Source: Aminobacter carboxidus (GTDB lineage: Bacteria > Pseudomonadota > Alphaproteobacteria > Rhizobiales > Rhizobiaceae). From it: a stretch of DNA of 64,000 nucleotides. The first letter of the stretch is position 1. Each line of letters starts with the position of its first letter. This document shows positions 8,832 through 17,075 of the stretch, one piece after another. Made by a program: the position numbers and the translations under genes. The notes below the pieces were generated by a model. It saw only the letters and a list, made by a program, of their open reading frames with translations. It had not been told where the DNA came from and searched no databases. The stretch spans positions 1 through 64,000 of the forward strand of contig NZ_JACZEP010000009.1 of NCBI RefSeq assembly GCF_014863355.1, in the 5' to 3' direction.

Positions 8832-9320
8832 ATGGACAAGCGCAACATTTCGGTGCGACCGGCGAAAACAGAGGACTTCGCCGCGGTGAAGCAGGTACTG
8901 GCCAATACGTTCGAAAGCACCTGGCGGCCGGAGATCACCGAAGCGGCTGCCGAACGCTACCTTTCGTCCGGTGTCGGCGGCCGTTATGTCGATGAAAACG
9001 GCCTTGCCTTCTGGGTGGCGGAGGTCGACGGCCAGGTCGCCGGCATGGTCCATTGGAGCGGCGACTTCATCGAAGCCCTGCACGTCTGCGGCCAATTCCA
9101 GCGCCTCGGCCTCGGCAGGTTGCTGCTGGCGCGGGCCGAACAGGAGATCGGCAAGGCCGGCTTGCCGAAAGTGCGGCTCGAAACCGATACGTTCAACCAG
9201 CAGAGCCAGGCGTTCTACCGCGCGCTCGGTTATGTCGAGACGGCACGGTATCCCGACGAGGAGTGGGACAGCGGGCTGACCACGGTGCTGTTTGAAAAGC
9301 CGCTTGGTCGCCAACCCTGA
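8832..9320 (+). CDS. GNAT family N-acetyltransferase
   Basis: A 162-residue GNAT acetyltransferase. The acetyl-CoA-binding motif A region is QFQRLGLGRLLLARAEQEIG, an R/Q-x-x-G-x-G/A variant. Motif B follows in the region FNQQSQAFYRALGYVETARY. The acceptor substrate is unknown. The ATG at 8832 follows CAGGAGCC. The gene stands alone downstream of xylA, separated by 124 bp. Confidence 0.88.
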   Translation: MDKRNISVRPAKTEDFAAVKQVLANTFESTWRPEITEAAAERYLSSGVGGRYVDENGLAFWVAEVDGQVAGMVHWSGDFIEALHVCGQFQRLGLGRLLLARAEQEIGKAGLPKVRLETDTFNQQSQAFYRALGYVETARYPDEEWDSGLTTVLFEKPLGRQP

Positions 9321-9428
9321 CAGCACAGGAATCGCATGGGTTGAGCCACGGATACATCTGCACGCCTGCCCCTGAATTGCCTCTTTCTCGCCCTCAAGAC
9401 GCCAGTCGAATCAGCGACTTACCGCGCC

Positions 9429-9659
9429 ATGAGACCGGAACAACAGACTTTCACTGGATATAGCCACGAACCGGCGATCGACGCCCTGCTGAACAAATCA
9501 GAGGCCGGTTCGATCGTCGACCGGCTGATGGCGCTGCCGCCGTCGCTGGAGCCGGAACTTTCCGACGAATGGACCCGGGCGGTTGCGTCGCGCCTTGAGG
9601 CCATATTGGCCCAGAGCATGCGTTCGCGCATCGACGGCGTGGTCAATCAGGCGGCCTGA
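9429..9659 (+). CDS. Hypothetical small protein, 76 residues
   Basis: A 76-residue open reading frame with normal local codon use and no close family that I recognise. It is predicted to be mostly helical, soluble and without a signal peptide. The segment EPELSDEWTRAVASRLEAILAQSMRSRIDGVVNQAA looks like an amphipathic helix pair. It lies 108 bp after the acetyltransferase gene and 50 bp before the HAD hydrolase gene on the same strand. It could be a genuine small gene or a chance frame, and the composition slightly favours a real gene. Confidence 0.5.
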   Translation: MRPEQQTFTGYSHEPAIDALLNKSEAGSIVDRLMALPPSLEPELSDEWTRAVASRLEAILAQSMRSRIDGVVNQAA

Positions 9660-9709
9660 TCCCGACAGCGTGGTTTGACGAACCAAAGGCGGTCGGCCAT
9701 CCTCCTTGC

Positions 9710-10480
9710 ATGATACGCGCGGTGCTGCTCGATCTCTCGGGCGTCGTCTATGATGGCGACACGCCGATACCAGGCGCGGTCGCGGCCATCGCCCGGCTGC
9801 GCGGCGAGGGCCTGCCGATCCGCTTCGTCTCCAACACGACACGGTCGCCGCAGCGGGCGATCTCTGCGCAACTGGCGAGCCTCGGCGTTGCCGTCGATGG
9901 TGACGAATTGTTCACGCCGGCGCGCGCGGCTGTCGACTGGCTCGTCCGTGAAGGCTGCGTGCCGCAGCTTCTGGTCCATCCCGACCTCGTGCCCGAATTC
10001 GCCGGCAACAAGTTCGGCGCGCGAAAGGCGGTGGTGGTCGGCGATGCCGCCGACGCCTTCACCTATGCGGCGCTAAACGCCGCCTTTCGCCAGCTCATCG
10101 ACGGCGCCGAGTTTCTCGCGCTTGCGGTCAACCGCACCTTTAGGGATGCCGATGGCGGGCTCAGCCTTGATGCCGGCGCCTTCGTCACAGCGCTCGAATT
10201 CGCCGCCGGCAAGCAGGCGACGGTGCTGGGCAAGCCCGCGCGGAACTTCTTCCATGCCGCATTAGCCGGGCTGGACTGCCAGCCGGGGCAGGCGGTGATG
10301 GTTGGCGACGACGCCGAAAGCGACGTCGCCGGTGCGTTGCGGGCAGGACTTGGCGGCGGGCTTCTGGTGCGGACGGGGAAATATCGCGCCGGTGACGAAA
10401 GCCGCCACGCACCGCATCCGAGCGCTGTCGTCGACGATCTCACCGCAGCGGTCGACTGGATCCTGGCCCATCGCGGCTAG
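9710..10480 (+). CDS. HAD-family hydrolase (LHPP/HDHD2-like, class IIA)
   Basis: A 256-residue haloacid-dehalogenase phosphatase. Motif I is LLDLSGVVYDGD: the nucleophile Asp is kept and the second Asp is replaced by Ser, as in the LHPP/HDHD2 subgroup. Motif II is FVSNTTRSP. Motif III/IV is in LGKPARNFF ... VMVGDDAESDVAGALRAG. The C2 cap type and length match the class IIA family related to NagD. The substrate is unknown. Its last 4 bases overlap the end of the convergent GlxA-type regulator gene. Confidence 0.9.
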   Translation: MIRAVLLDLSGVVYDGDTPIPGAVAAIARLRGEGLPIRFVSNTTRSPQRAISAQLASLGVAVDGDELFTPARAAVDWLVREGCVPQLLVHPDLVPEFAGNKFGARKAVVVGDAADAFTYAALNAAFRQLIDGAEFLALAVNRTFRDADGGLSLDAGAFVTALEFAAGKQATVLGKPARNFFHAALAGLDCQPGQAVMVGDDAESDVAGALRAGLGGGLLVRTGKYRAGDESRHAPHPSAVVDDLTAAVDWILAHRG

Positions 10481-11457
10481 CCCCGACGCATCCTGACCGG
10501 CGGCGTGCCGAAGGCATGCGAAAAGCTGCGCGAAAAGGCAGCGGCTGAAGAAAAGCCGGTCCGCTCGGCGACGTCGGCCATGCTGACGCGGGTGTCGACA
10601 ACCAGCCGGCGCGCGGCGTTCAATCTGAGCCTGAGATAGTAGGCACCAGGGGTTTCGCCGATCGAGGCGCGGAAGATGCTTTCGAGCGTGCGTGCGGTCA
10701 CGCCGGCACGTCTGGCGATCGCTGCGATGGTCAGCGGCTGGTCGACATGCGCTTCCATCAGCCTGATCGCCTGGGCAAGGCGTGGGTCGTAACCGTCGAG
10801 CCGGCCGAGCGAGACCAAGGGCTGCGCGTCGGTCGCGGCGCGCGACTGGTCGTAGATGAAGACGCTGGCGACATCGAGGGCGGTGGCCATGCCAAGGCGC
10901 GAGCGCACCAGATGCAGCATCAGGTCGAAGGTCGGGGCGGCACCGCCCGAGGTGAAGACCGGGCCGTCGATGATGTAGCGGTCGGGGCGGACCTCGACCT
11001 CGGGGAAGGTTGCGGCGAAATCCTCCATGTCCTCCCAGTGCGTGGTGGCCGTGCGGCCCTCAAGCAGCCCGGCGCGGGCGACCAGCCAGGTGCCGGCCTC
11101 GATGCCGCCGGCAGCGCGGGCCTGGCGGGCACAGCGCCTGATGCCGCCGAGCAGCTTCGATGTGGTGTAGCCCTGCGTGCCGAAGCCGGCGATGACCATC
11201 AGCACGTCGCATGGTGCGTCGGGGTCGAAGGCGCCCGACACCGCCACCGGCAGGCCGCAAGTGGTGATCGCCGGCTCGCCGGTGGCGGACACCAGCCGGT
11301 AGTCGAACAGCGTTTCGCCTGAAATGCGGTTGGCGGCGCGCAGCGGGTCGACGGTCGAGGCGACGCACATGATCGACGCGCCGGAGAACACCAGCATCGT
11401 CACCTTGAGCGGTGAGCGGTCCTCGCGAAAGATTGTCGGCTTTTCGCTTTTTGCCAT
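10477..11457 (-). CDS. GlxA-type AraC-family regulator (CdhR-like)
   Basis: A 326-residue transcription factor with an N-terminal DJ-1/PfpI-like domain (about 15-200, with VTMLVFSGASIMCVASTVDP near the start) and a C-terminal AraC helix-turn-helix (about 220-320, ending in GFSSAAAFSRSFSHAFGTPPVRMR). Regulators of this GlxA class control carnitine and betaine catabolism, for example CdhR of Pseudomonas. The gene is divergent from the BKACE/carnitine dehydrogenase operon, which supports that role by context. Its ATG at 11457 is flanked by an ATTTGT/ACAAAT inverted repeat (11456-11484), which could be part of an autoregulatory site. Confidence 0.88.
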   Translation of the reverse strand: MAKSEKPTIFREDRSPLKVTMLVFSGASIMCVASTVDPLRAANRISGETLFDYRLVSATGEPAITTCGLPVAVSGAFDPDAPCDVLMVIAGFGTQGYTTSKLLGGIRRCARQARAAGGIEAGTWLVARAGLLEGRTATTHWEDMEDFAATFPEVEVRPDRYIIDGPVFTSGGAAPTFDLMLHLVRSRLGMATALDVASVFIYDQSRAATDAQPLVSLGRLDGYDPRLAQAIRLMEAHVDQPLTIAAIARRAGVTARTLESIFRASIGETPGAYYLRLRLNAARRLVVDTRVSMADVAERTGFSSAAAFSRSFSHAFGTPPVRMRRG

Positions 11458-11507
11458 TTGTATTTCGTAAAACGCAAAACAAATCGAGGCAAGCGGCGCG
11501 ATGATCC

Positions 11508-11611
11508 CTAACGCATCGGCCCGAAAATCGGCACCGATTTTCGGTAAGCACGATGCGTAGGTTCAAAGTGTTAGAGCGTCCTTGCGCGTCCGAATGGACG
11601 CGCGGCGCTCC
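11508..11611. repeat. Rhizobiales palindromic intergenic repeat upstream of the BKACE gene
   Basis: A compound palindrome: CGAAAATCGG/CCGATTTTCG (11522-11543) inside a weaker outer dyad (CTAACGCATCG ... CGATGCGTAGG), followed by a second hairpin GCGCGTCC-GAAT-GGACGCGC (11586-11605). I recognise this arrangement, including the flanking GTTAGAGCGTCC, as a dispersed element common in Mesorhizobium genomes. It ends about 25 bp before the BKACE start codon, so it lies in the leader of that operon and may affect its transcription or stability. Confidence 0.75.
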
Positions 11612-11635
11612 AAGTTTCGTATGGGAGGAACTGCG

Positions 11636-12553
11636 ATGCCGCTCGAAATGAACCGCGAGGTTTTCATTACCTGTGCCGTGACCGGGTCCGGCGGCACGCA
11701 GGATCGCAGCCGCCTGGTGCCGCGTTCGCCCAAGGAGATTGCCGACTCGGCCATCGAGGCGGCCAAGGCGGGGGCGGCGATCGTCCACTGCCATGTCCGC
11801 GACCCCGAGACCGGCAAGCCGCGCCGCGACATCCATCTTTACCGCGAGGTGACCGAGCGCATCCGCGAGGCCGATGTCGACGTGGTGCTGAACCTGACCG
11901 CCGGCATGGGCGGCGACATGGTGTTCGGCGGCGTCGAGGCGCCGCTGCCGCTGAAGCAAGCCGGCACCGACATGGGCGGCGCCACCAACCGTGTCGAGCA
12001 TGTGCGCCAGTGCCTGCCGGAGATCTGTACGCTCGACTGCGGCACGATGAACTTCGCCGAGGCCGACTATGTCATGACCAACACGCCGGGCATGCTGCGC
12101 GCCATGGGCGGCATGATGACCGCGATGGGCGTGAAGCCCGAGATCGAGGCCTTCGACACCGGCCATCTGTGGTTTGCCAAGCAACTGGTGGAGGAGGGTG
12201 TGCTTGCGCCCGACGCGCTGGTGCAGCTGTGCATGGGGGTGCCGTGGGGCGCGCCCGACGACCTCAACACCTTCATGGCGATGGTCAACAATGTGCCGAA
12301 GAGCTGGACCTTCTCGGCCTTCTCGCTCGGCCGCAACCAGATGGCTTATGCGGCGGCGGCGGTGCTTGCCGGCGGCAATGTGCGCGTCGGCCTCGAGGAC
12401 AATCTCTGGCTCGACAAGGGCGTGCTCGCCACCAACGCGCAGCTGGTCGAAAAGGCCGTCACCGTCGTCGAGACGCTCGGCGCCCGGGTCATCGGACCCG
12501 AAGAGGTGCGCAAGAAGCTCAACCTCGTCAAGCGCGCGCCGCTGGCGGTGTAA
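11636..12553 (+). CDS. BKACE (DUF849) enzyme, probable 3-dehydrocarnitine cleavage
   Basis: A 305-residue beta-keto acid cleavage enzyme. Family members condense acetyl-CoA with a beta-keto acid and cleave it to acetoacetate and a new acyl-CoA. Zinc ligands His51 and His53 (HCHVRD) and Glu254 (RVGLEDN) are present. The adjacent carnitine dehydrogenase makes 3-dehydrocarnitine the likely substrate, giving betainyl-CoA plus acetoacetate. The ATG at 11636 follows GGGAGGA, and an upstream TTG frame is rejected because it runs into the repeat. It is the first gene of the operon, 32 bp before the dehydrogenase. The substrate is inferred from the neighbour. Confidence 0.92.
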   Translation: MPLEMNREVFITCAVTGSGGTQDRSRLVPRSPKEIADSAIEAAKAGAAIVHCHVRDPETGKPRRDIHLYREVTERIREADVDVVLNLTAGMGGDMVFGGVEAPLPLKQAGTDMGGATNRVEHVRQCLPEICTLDCGTMNFAEADYVMTNTPGMLRAMGGMMTAMGVKPEIEAFDTGHLWFAKQLVEEGVLAPDALVQLCMGVPWGAPDDLNTFMAMVNNVPKSWTFSAFSLGRNQMAYAAAAVLAGGNVRVGLEDNLWLDKGVLATNAQLVEKAVTVVETLGARVIGPEEVRKKLNLVKRAPLAV

Positions 12554-12585
12554 CGAGATTTTCAAAACGCCGGGAGGGTTTTGTG

Positions 12586-13677
12586 ATGAACACTATTTCA
12601 AAGGCAGCCGCCATTGGCGGCGGGGTTATCGGCGCGGGCTGGGTGGCGCGGCTGCTGCTGAACGGCATCGACGTTGCGATCTTCGATCCAGATCCGGAAG
12701 CTTCGCGCAAGGTCGGTGAAGTGATGAAGGGGGCGCGCCGCGCCTACAAGCAGATGCTGCCGGGCGGCCTGCCCAAGGAAGGCAAGCTGACCTTTGCCAA
12801 GACCATCGCCGAAGCGGTGGCCGATGCCGACTTCATCCAGGAAAGCGTGCCCGAACGGCTCGACCTCAAGCACAAGGTGCTGGCCGAGATCGATCTTCAT
12901 GCGCCGGCCAATGCCATCATCGGTTCGTCCACTTCGGGCATCAAGCCGTCTGACATGCAGGTGGCGATGAAGAAGCATCCTGAAAGGCTGGTCGTCGGCC
13001 ATCCGTTCAACCCGGTCTACCTGTTGCCGATCGTCGAGATCGTCGGTGGCGCGCAGACCTTCCCCGAAGCCATCGAGGTCGCCAAGGAGATCTATTCGTC
13101 GATCGGCATGAAGCCTGTGGTTATCCGTAAGGAGATCGAGGCATTCGTCGGCGACCGCCTGCTCGAGGCGGCATGGCGCGAGGCGCTGTGGCTGATCAAG
13201 GACGGCATCTGCTCGGTCGAGGAACTCGACGACATCATGCGCTACGGCTTTGGCCTGCGCTGGGCCCAGATGGGCATGTTCCAGGTCTATCGCGTCGCCG
13301 GCGGCGAGGCCGGCATGCGCCACTTCATGGCGCAGTTCGGGCCCTGCCTGAAATGGCCGTGGACCAAGCTGATGGACGTGCCGGAGTTCAATGACGAGCT
13401 TGTCGACCTGATCGCCACCCAGTCGGACGAGCAGTCCGACAAATGGTCGATCCGCGAGCTCGAAAAGATCCGCGACGACAATCTGGTCGCGATCATGGAT
13501 GCGCTGTCGAAGCAGAACAAGGGCAAGGGCTGGGGCGCTGGTGCGCTCTACAAGGACTACACGAAACAACTTGCCGCCCAGGCCAAGCCAAAGGTGTCGA
13601 AGGCCGCAGAAAAAGCCAAGGCGAGCAAGCCGGTGAAGAAGGCTCCGAAAAAGGCTTCGGCGAAAAAGAAGGGCTAG
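12586..13677 (+). CDS. L-carnitine 3-dehydrogenase with a lysine-rich tail
   Basis: A 363-residue NAD-dependent 3-hydroxyacyl-dehydrogenase-family enzyme that oxidises L-carnitine to 3-dehydrocarnitine. The Rossmann motif is GGGVIGAGW (11-19). The catalytic region contains SSTSG (114-118) and HPFNPVYLLPIVE, with His139 as the catalytic histidine and Glu151. The C-terminal domain matches carnitine dehydrogenases. After about residue 325 there is a tail rich in Lys and Ala (KAAEKAKASKPVKKAPKK region). Some rhizobial homologues carry a fused thioesterase domain, which is absent here. The ATG at 12586 follows GGGAGGG. The gene sits between the BKACE and acyl-CoA dehydrogenase genes. Confidence 0.92.
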   Translation: MNTISKAAAIGGGVIGAGWVARLLLNGIDVAIFDPDPEASRKVGEVMKGARRAYKQMLPGGLPKEGKLTFAKTIAEAVADADFIQESVPERLDLKHKVLAEIDLHAPANAIIGSSTSGIKPSDMQVAMKKHPERLVVGHPFNPVYLLPIVEIVGGAQTFPEAIEVAKEIYSSIGMKPVVIRKEIEAFVGDRLLEAAWREALWLIKDGICSVEELDDIMRYGFGLRWAQMGMFQVYRVAGGEAGMRHFMAQFGPCLKWPWTKLMDVPEFNDELVDLIATQSDEQSDKWSIRELEKIRDDNLVAIMDALSKQNKGKGWGAGALYKDYTKQLAAQAKPKVSKAAEKAKASKPVKKAPKKASAKKKG

Positions 13678-13681
13678 CGAC

Positions 13682-14845
13682 ATGCATTTCGGTCTGTCCG
13701 AGGAACAACAGCTGATCGTCGACACGACGCGCGCCTTTGTCGAAAAAGAGCTCTATCCGCATGAACTGGAGGTCGAACGCACTGGCCACCTGCGCCGCGA
13801 GCTGATCGAGGAAATCAAGGCAAAGGCGATATCAGCCGGGCTCTACGCCGCCAACATGCCGGCCGATGTCGGCGGCGCCGGGCTCGATACGCTGACCTGG
13901 CTGCTCTACGAAAAGGAGCTCGGCCGCGCCAACTACGCACTGCACTGGACCTGCGTGGCGCGGCCGTCGAACATCCTGCTCGCCGGCACGCCGGAGCAGC
14001 GCGAGAAGTATCTGTTTCCCTGCATCCGCGGCGAAAAGTCGGACTGCCTTGCCATGACCGAGCCGGGGGCGGGTTCCGACCTGCGCGGCATGAAAGCGTC
14101 TGCTGTCCAGGATGGCAGCGACTGGGTGCTCAACGGCACCAAGCATTTCATCTCCCACGCCGACATCGCCGACTTCGCCATCGTCTTCATGGCGTCGGGC
14201 GAGGAAGAGTCAGCACGCGGCAAGCGCAAGAAGATCACCGCGTTTTTCGTCGACAAGGGTACGCCGGGATTCACCGTGCGCGACGGCTACCGCAACGTTT
14301 CGCATCGCGGCTACACCAATTCGGTGCTGGAGTTCGACGACTGCCGGCTGCCGGCAAGCCAGGTTCTTGGCGACGTGCACAAGGGCTTCGAGGTTGCCAA
14401 CAGCTGGCTCGGCGCCACCCGCCTGCAGGTCGGCGCGACCTGCCTCGGCCGTGCCGAACGCGCGCTTGGCCACGCTATCGACTATGCCGCGCAGCGCCAG
14501 CAGTTCGGCCAGCAGATCGGCAAATTCCAGGGCGTGTCGTTCAAGCTCGCCGACATGGCAACCGAGCTCAAGGCGGCCGAGCTGATGGTGATGGAGGCCG
14601 GCTGGAAATACGACCAGGGCACCGTCACCGACCAGGACATGGCGATGGCCAAGCTCAAGGCCACCGAGATGCTGGCCTTCGTCGCCGACGAGGCGATCCA
14701 GATCCATGGCGGCATGGGCCTGATGGACGACCTGCCGCTGGAGCGCATCTGGCGCGATGCCCGTGTCGAACGCATCTGGGAAGGCACCTCGGAAATCCAG
14801 CGCCACATCATTTCACGCGCGCTTTTGAGAGCGGTGGGCGGATGA
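13682..14845 (+). CDS. Acyl-CoA dehydrogenase, candidate gamma-butyrobetainyl-CoA dehydrogenase
   Basis: A 387-residue FAD-dependent acyl-CoA dehydrogenase with the full three-domain fold: LTMTEPGAGSD-type flavin loop (AMTEPGAGSDLRG), IQIHGGMG (QIHGGMGLMDD) and the C-terminal ERIWEGTSEIQR with catalytic Glu367. It begins 4 bp after the carnitine dehydrogenase stop and precedes the ADP-forming acyl-CoA ligase and CaiD genes. By position it is the counterpart of CaiA, interconverting gamma-butyrobetainyl-CoA and crotonobetainyl-CoA. In an aerobe the oxidative direction is more likely. The specificity is inferred from context. Confidence 0.9.
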   Translation: MHFGLSEEQQLIVDTTRAFVEKELYPHELEVERTGHLRRELIEEIKAKAISAGLYAANMPADVGGAGLDTLTWLLYEKELGRANYALHWTCVARPSNILLAGTPEQREKYLFPCIRGEKSDCLAMTEPGAGSDLRGMKASAVQDGSDWVLNGTKHFISHADIADFAIVFMASGEEESARGKRKKITAFFVDKGTPGFTVRDGYRNVSHRGYTNSVLEFDDCRLPASQVLGDVHKGFEVANSWLGATRLQVGATCLGRAERALGHAIDYAAQRQQFGQQIGKFQGVSFKLADMATELKAAELMVMEAGWKYDQGTVTDQDMAMAKLKATEMLAFVADEAIQIHGGMGLMDDLPLERIWRDARVERIWEGTSEIQRHIISRALLRAVGG

Positions 14846-14865
14846 GTGTTTCGGTCACTGGTTCG

Positions 14866-14984
14866 ACCCTCCCCCTTGTGGGGAGGGTGGCCCGCAGGGC
14901 CGGGTGGGGGTGAAAATGTCTGGCTCGACTTCTGACACCCCCACCCCGACGCTGCGCGTCGACCCTCCCCACAAGGGGGAGGGT
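14866..14984. repeat. Long inverted palindromic repeat spanning the acyl-CoA ligase gene start
   Basis: Left arm 14866-14912 (begins ACCCTCCCCCTTGTGGGGAG) and right arm 14936-14984 (its near-perfect reverse complement) are joined by a loop of about 23 bp. I recognise the ACCCTCCCC-TTGTGGGGAGGGT core as a dispersed palindromic element of Mesorhizobium and Brucella relatives. Here it lies across the junction of the acyl-CoA dehydrogenase stop and the acyl-CoA ligase N-terminus. A related copy is at 17879-17972. Confidence 0.88.
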
Positions 14985-17063
14985 AAAGGCCGTCTCGAAC
15001 GCCTGCTGCGCCCCAAATCCATCGCCGTGTTCGGCGGTTCGCAGGCGGCGGCCGTGGTCAGGCAATGCCTGAAGATGGGTTTTGCCGGCGATATCTGGCC
15101 GGTGCATCCAACAAAAGCCGAGGTCGAAGGCATAAGAACCTTCCGCTCGGTGGCCGAACTGCCGGCAGCCCCCGATGCCGCCTTTGTCGGTGTCAACCGC
15201 TTCCTGACCATCGAGGTGATCGCAGCGCTTGCCGAGCGCGGGGCGGGCGGGGCGATCTGCTTTGCCTCTGGTTTCCTCGAAGCCGGCAATGACGATGCCG
15301 ATGGCGAGCGGCTGCAAGGCGAGCTGGTGGCGGCGGCCGGCGACATGCCGGTGATCGGGCCCAATTGCTATGGCCTGATCAACTATGCCGACGGTGCGCT
15401 GTTGTGGCCGGACCAGCATGGCGGCCAGCGGCTGGCGCAAGGTGCGCGCGGCGTCGCCATCATCACCCAGTCGTCCAACATCGCCTGCAACCTGACCATG
15501 CAGAAGCGCGGCCTGCCGGTGGCGTTCCTGATGACGGCCGGAAACCAGGCGCAGACCGGCCTGTCCGAGATGGCGCTGGGCCTGATCGAGGACGAGCGCG
15601 TCTCCTGCCTCGGCCTGCATATCGAAGGTTTCGACAAGGTCGACGGCTTCGAGAAACTGGCCAAGCGGGCGCGCGAACTCGGCAAGCCGATCGTCGCCAT
15701 GAAGGTCGGCCGCTCCGAGCAGGCGCGCAAGGCGACGATCTCGCACACGGCGTCGCTGGCTGGCTCGGATGCCGCCTCCGATGCCTTCCTCAAACGTTTG
15801 GGCATTGCCCGTGTCGACACCATCCCCTCGCTGCTCGAGACGCTGAAGCTTTTGCATACAGTCGGTCCGCTGCGGGGCTTCACGCTGTCGTCGATGAGCT
15901 GTTCGGGCGGCGAGGCCTCCGTCATGGCCGACAGCGCCGAAGGCCGGCGGCTGCGTTTCCCGACGCTGACGCCCGAGCACTATGCGAGGATAAAATCGAC
16001 GCTCAGTGCCTTTGTGGCGGTCGCCAATCCGCTCGACTACCACACCTTCATCTGGAACGACGAACCGGCGATGACCGCCACTTTCACCGCCATGGCATCA
16101 GGCGGTTTCGACCTCAACATGCTGGTGCTCGATTTCCCGCGTAACGACCGCTGCTCGGATGCCGACTGGTGGCCGACCGTCAGCGCCTTCGAGGCCGCAC
16201 TCAAGGCCAATGGCGCGTCTGGTGCGGTGGTGGCATCGATGTCGGAGAACCTGACCGAAGAACACGCCGCCGATCTCTTCGCGCGCGGCATCGTGCCGTT
16301 GCAGGGCATAGCGGAGGCGTTGGACGCGGCGGAGGCTGCGGCATTCATTGGCGAGACGTGGGCGCGGCCGGTTGCGGCGGCGGTGGGGCGTGACACTGAT
16401 GCACCCCGCTCCGGCAATAGGCCACAGGGGGGCAAGGCGACGCTCGACGAAGCCGCAGCCAAATCCCTGCTGCGCGACGCCGGCCTCACCGTGCCGGCCG
16501 GCCGTCGCGCCGCAAGCGTTGCCGAGGCCATAGCTGTGGCGGAGGCGCTGGGCTATCCCGTCGCGCTCAAGGCGCTGGGCGTCGCCCACAAGAGCGAACT
16601 CGGTGCCGTCAGGCTCAACCTGCGGAGCGGCGAGGAGGTTGTCACAGCCGCGGCCGACCTGTTGCCGCTCGGCTCCGGCCTCTATGTCGAAAAGATGGTC
16701 CCGGGCGGCGTGGCCGAGCTGATCGTCGGTGTCACCAGCGATCCGCTGTTCGGACCGGTCATGACCATCGGCAGCGGCGGCGTGCTGGTCGAATTGCTCA
16801 AGGACAGCGCCACGCTGCTGCTGCCCGTCGCGCGCAGCGAGGTCGAGGCGGCGCTCAAGGGGCTGAAGATGTATCCGTTGCTCCAAGGCTATCGCGGCCG
16901 CGCCAGGGCGGATGTCGATGCCGCGGTCGATGCGATCATCGCCATATCAGACTTTGCGTCGCATCATGCCGACGCAATCGAGGAACTCGATATCAATCCG
17001 CTGATCGTCTGCGGCGAAGGGCAGGGCGCCTGGATCGCCGATGCGCTGCTGGTAACGGCCTAG
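14916..17063 (+). CDS. ADP-forming acyl-CoA ligase (acetate-CoA ligase family), repeat-derived N-terminus
   Basis: A 715-residue ADP-forming acyl-CoA synthetase with fused alpha and beta parts: CoA-binding domain (about 28-130), flavodoxin-like domains with the phosphorylated-histidine motif SHTASLAG (His277), and a C-terminal ATP-grasp domain (about 490-715). In this locus it could make carnitinyl- or gamma-butyrobetainyl-CoA, or recover ATP from betainyl-CoA. Recognisable homology starts near residue 27 (RLERLLRPKSIAVFGGS). Residues 1-23 are encoded by the palindromic repeat. The ATG at 14916 has GGGGGTG just upstream, and a GTG at 14904 is possible. caiD follows after 12 bp. Confidence 0.88.
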   Translation: MSGSTSDTPTPTLRVDPPHKGEGKGRLERLLRPKSIAVFGGSQAAAVVRQCLKMGFAGDIWPVHPTKAEVEGIRTFRSVAELPAAPDAAFVGVNRFLTIEVIAALAERGAGGAICFASGFLEAGNDDADGERLQGELVAAAGDMPVIGPNCYGLINYADGALLWPDQHGGQRLAQGARGVAIITQSSNIACNLTMQKRGLPVAFLMTAGNQAQTGLSEMALGLIEDERVSCLGLHIEGFDKVDGFEKLAKRARELGKPIVAMKVGRSEQARKATISHTASLAGSDAASDAFLKRLGIARVDTIPSLLETLKLLHTVGPLRGFTLSSMSCSGGEASVMADSAEGRRLRFPTLTPEHYARIKSTLSAFVAVANPLDYHTFIWNDEPAMTATFTAMASGGFDLNMLVLDFPRNDRCSDADWWPTVSAFEAALKANGASGAVVASMSENLTEEHAADLFARGIVPLQGIAEALDAAEAAAFIGETWARPVAAAVGRDTDAPRSGNRPQGGKATLDEAAAKSLLRDAGLTVPAGRRAASVAEAIAVAEALGYPVALKALGVAHKSELGAVRLNLRSGEEVVTAAADLLPLGSGLYVEKMVPGGVAELIVGVTSDPLFGPVMTIGSGGVLVELLKDSATLLLPVARSEVEAALKGLKMYPLLQGYRGRARADVDAAVDAIIAISDFASHHADAIEELDINPLIVCGEGQGAWIADALLVTA

Positions 17064-17075
17064 AGGGAGAGAAAA

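Noticed and set aside
12010-12585. In-frame extension of the carnitine dehydrogenase upstream of 12586
   Set aside because: It overlaps the BKACE coding region in another frame. A strong GGGAGGG sequence precedes the chosen ATG.
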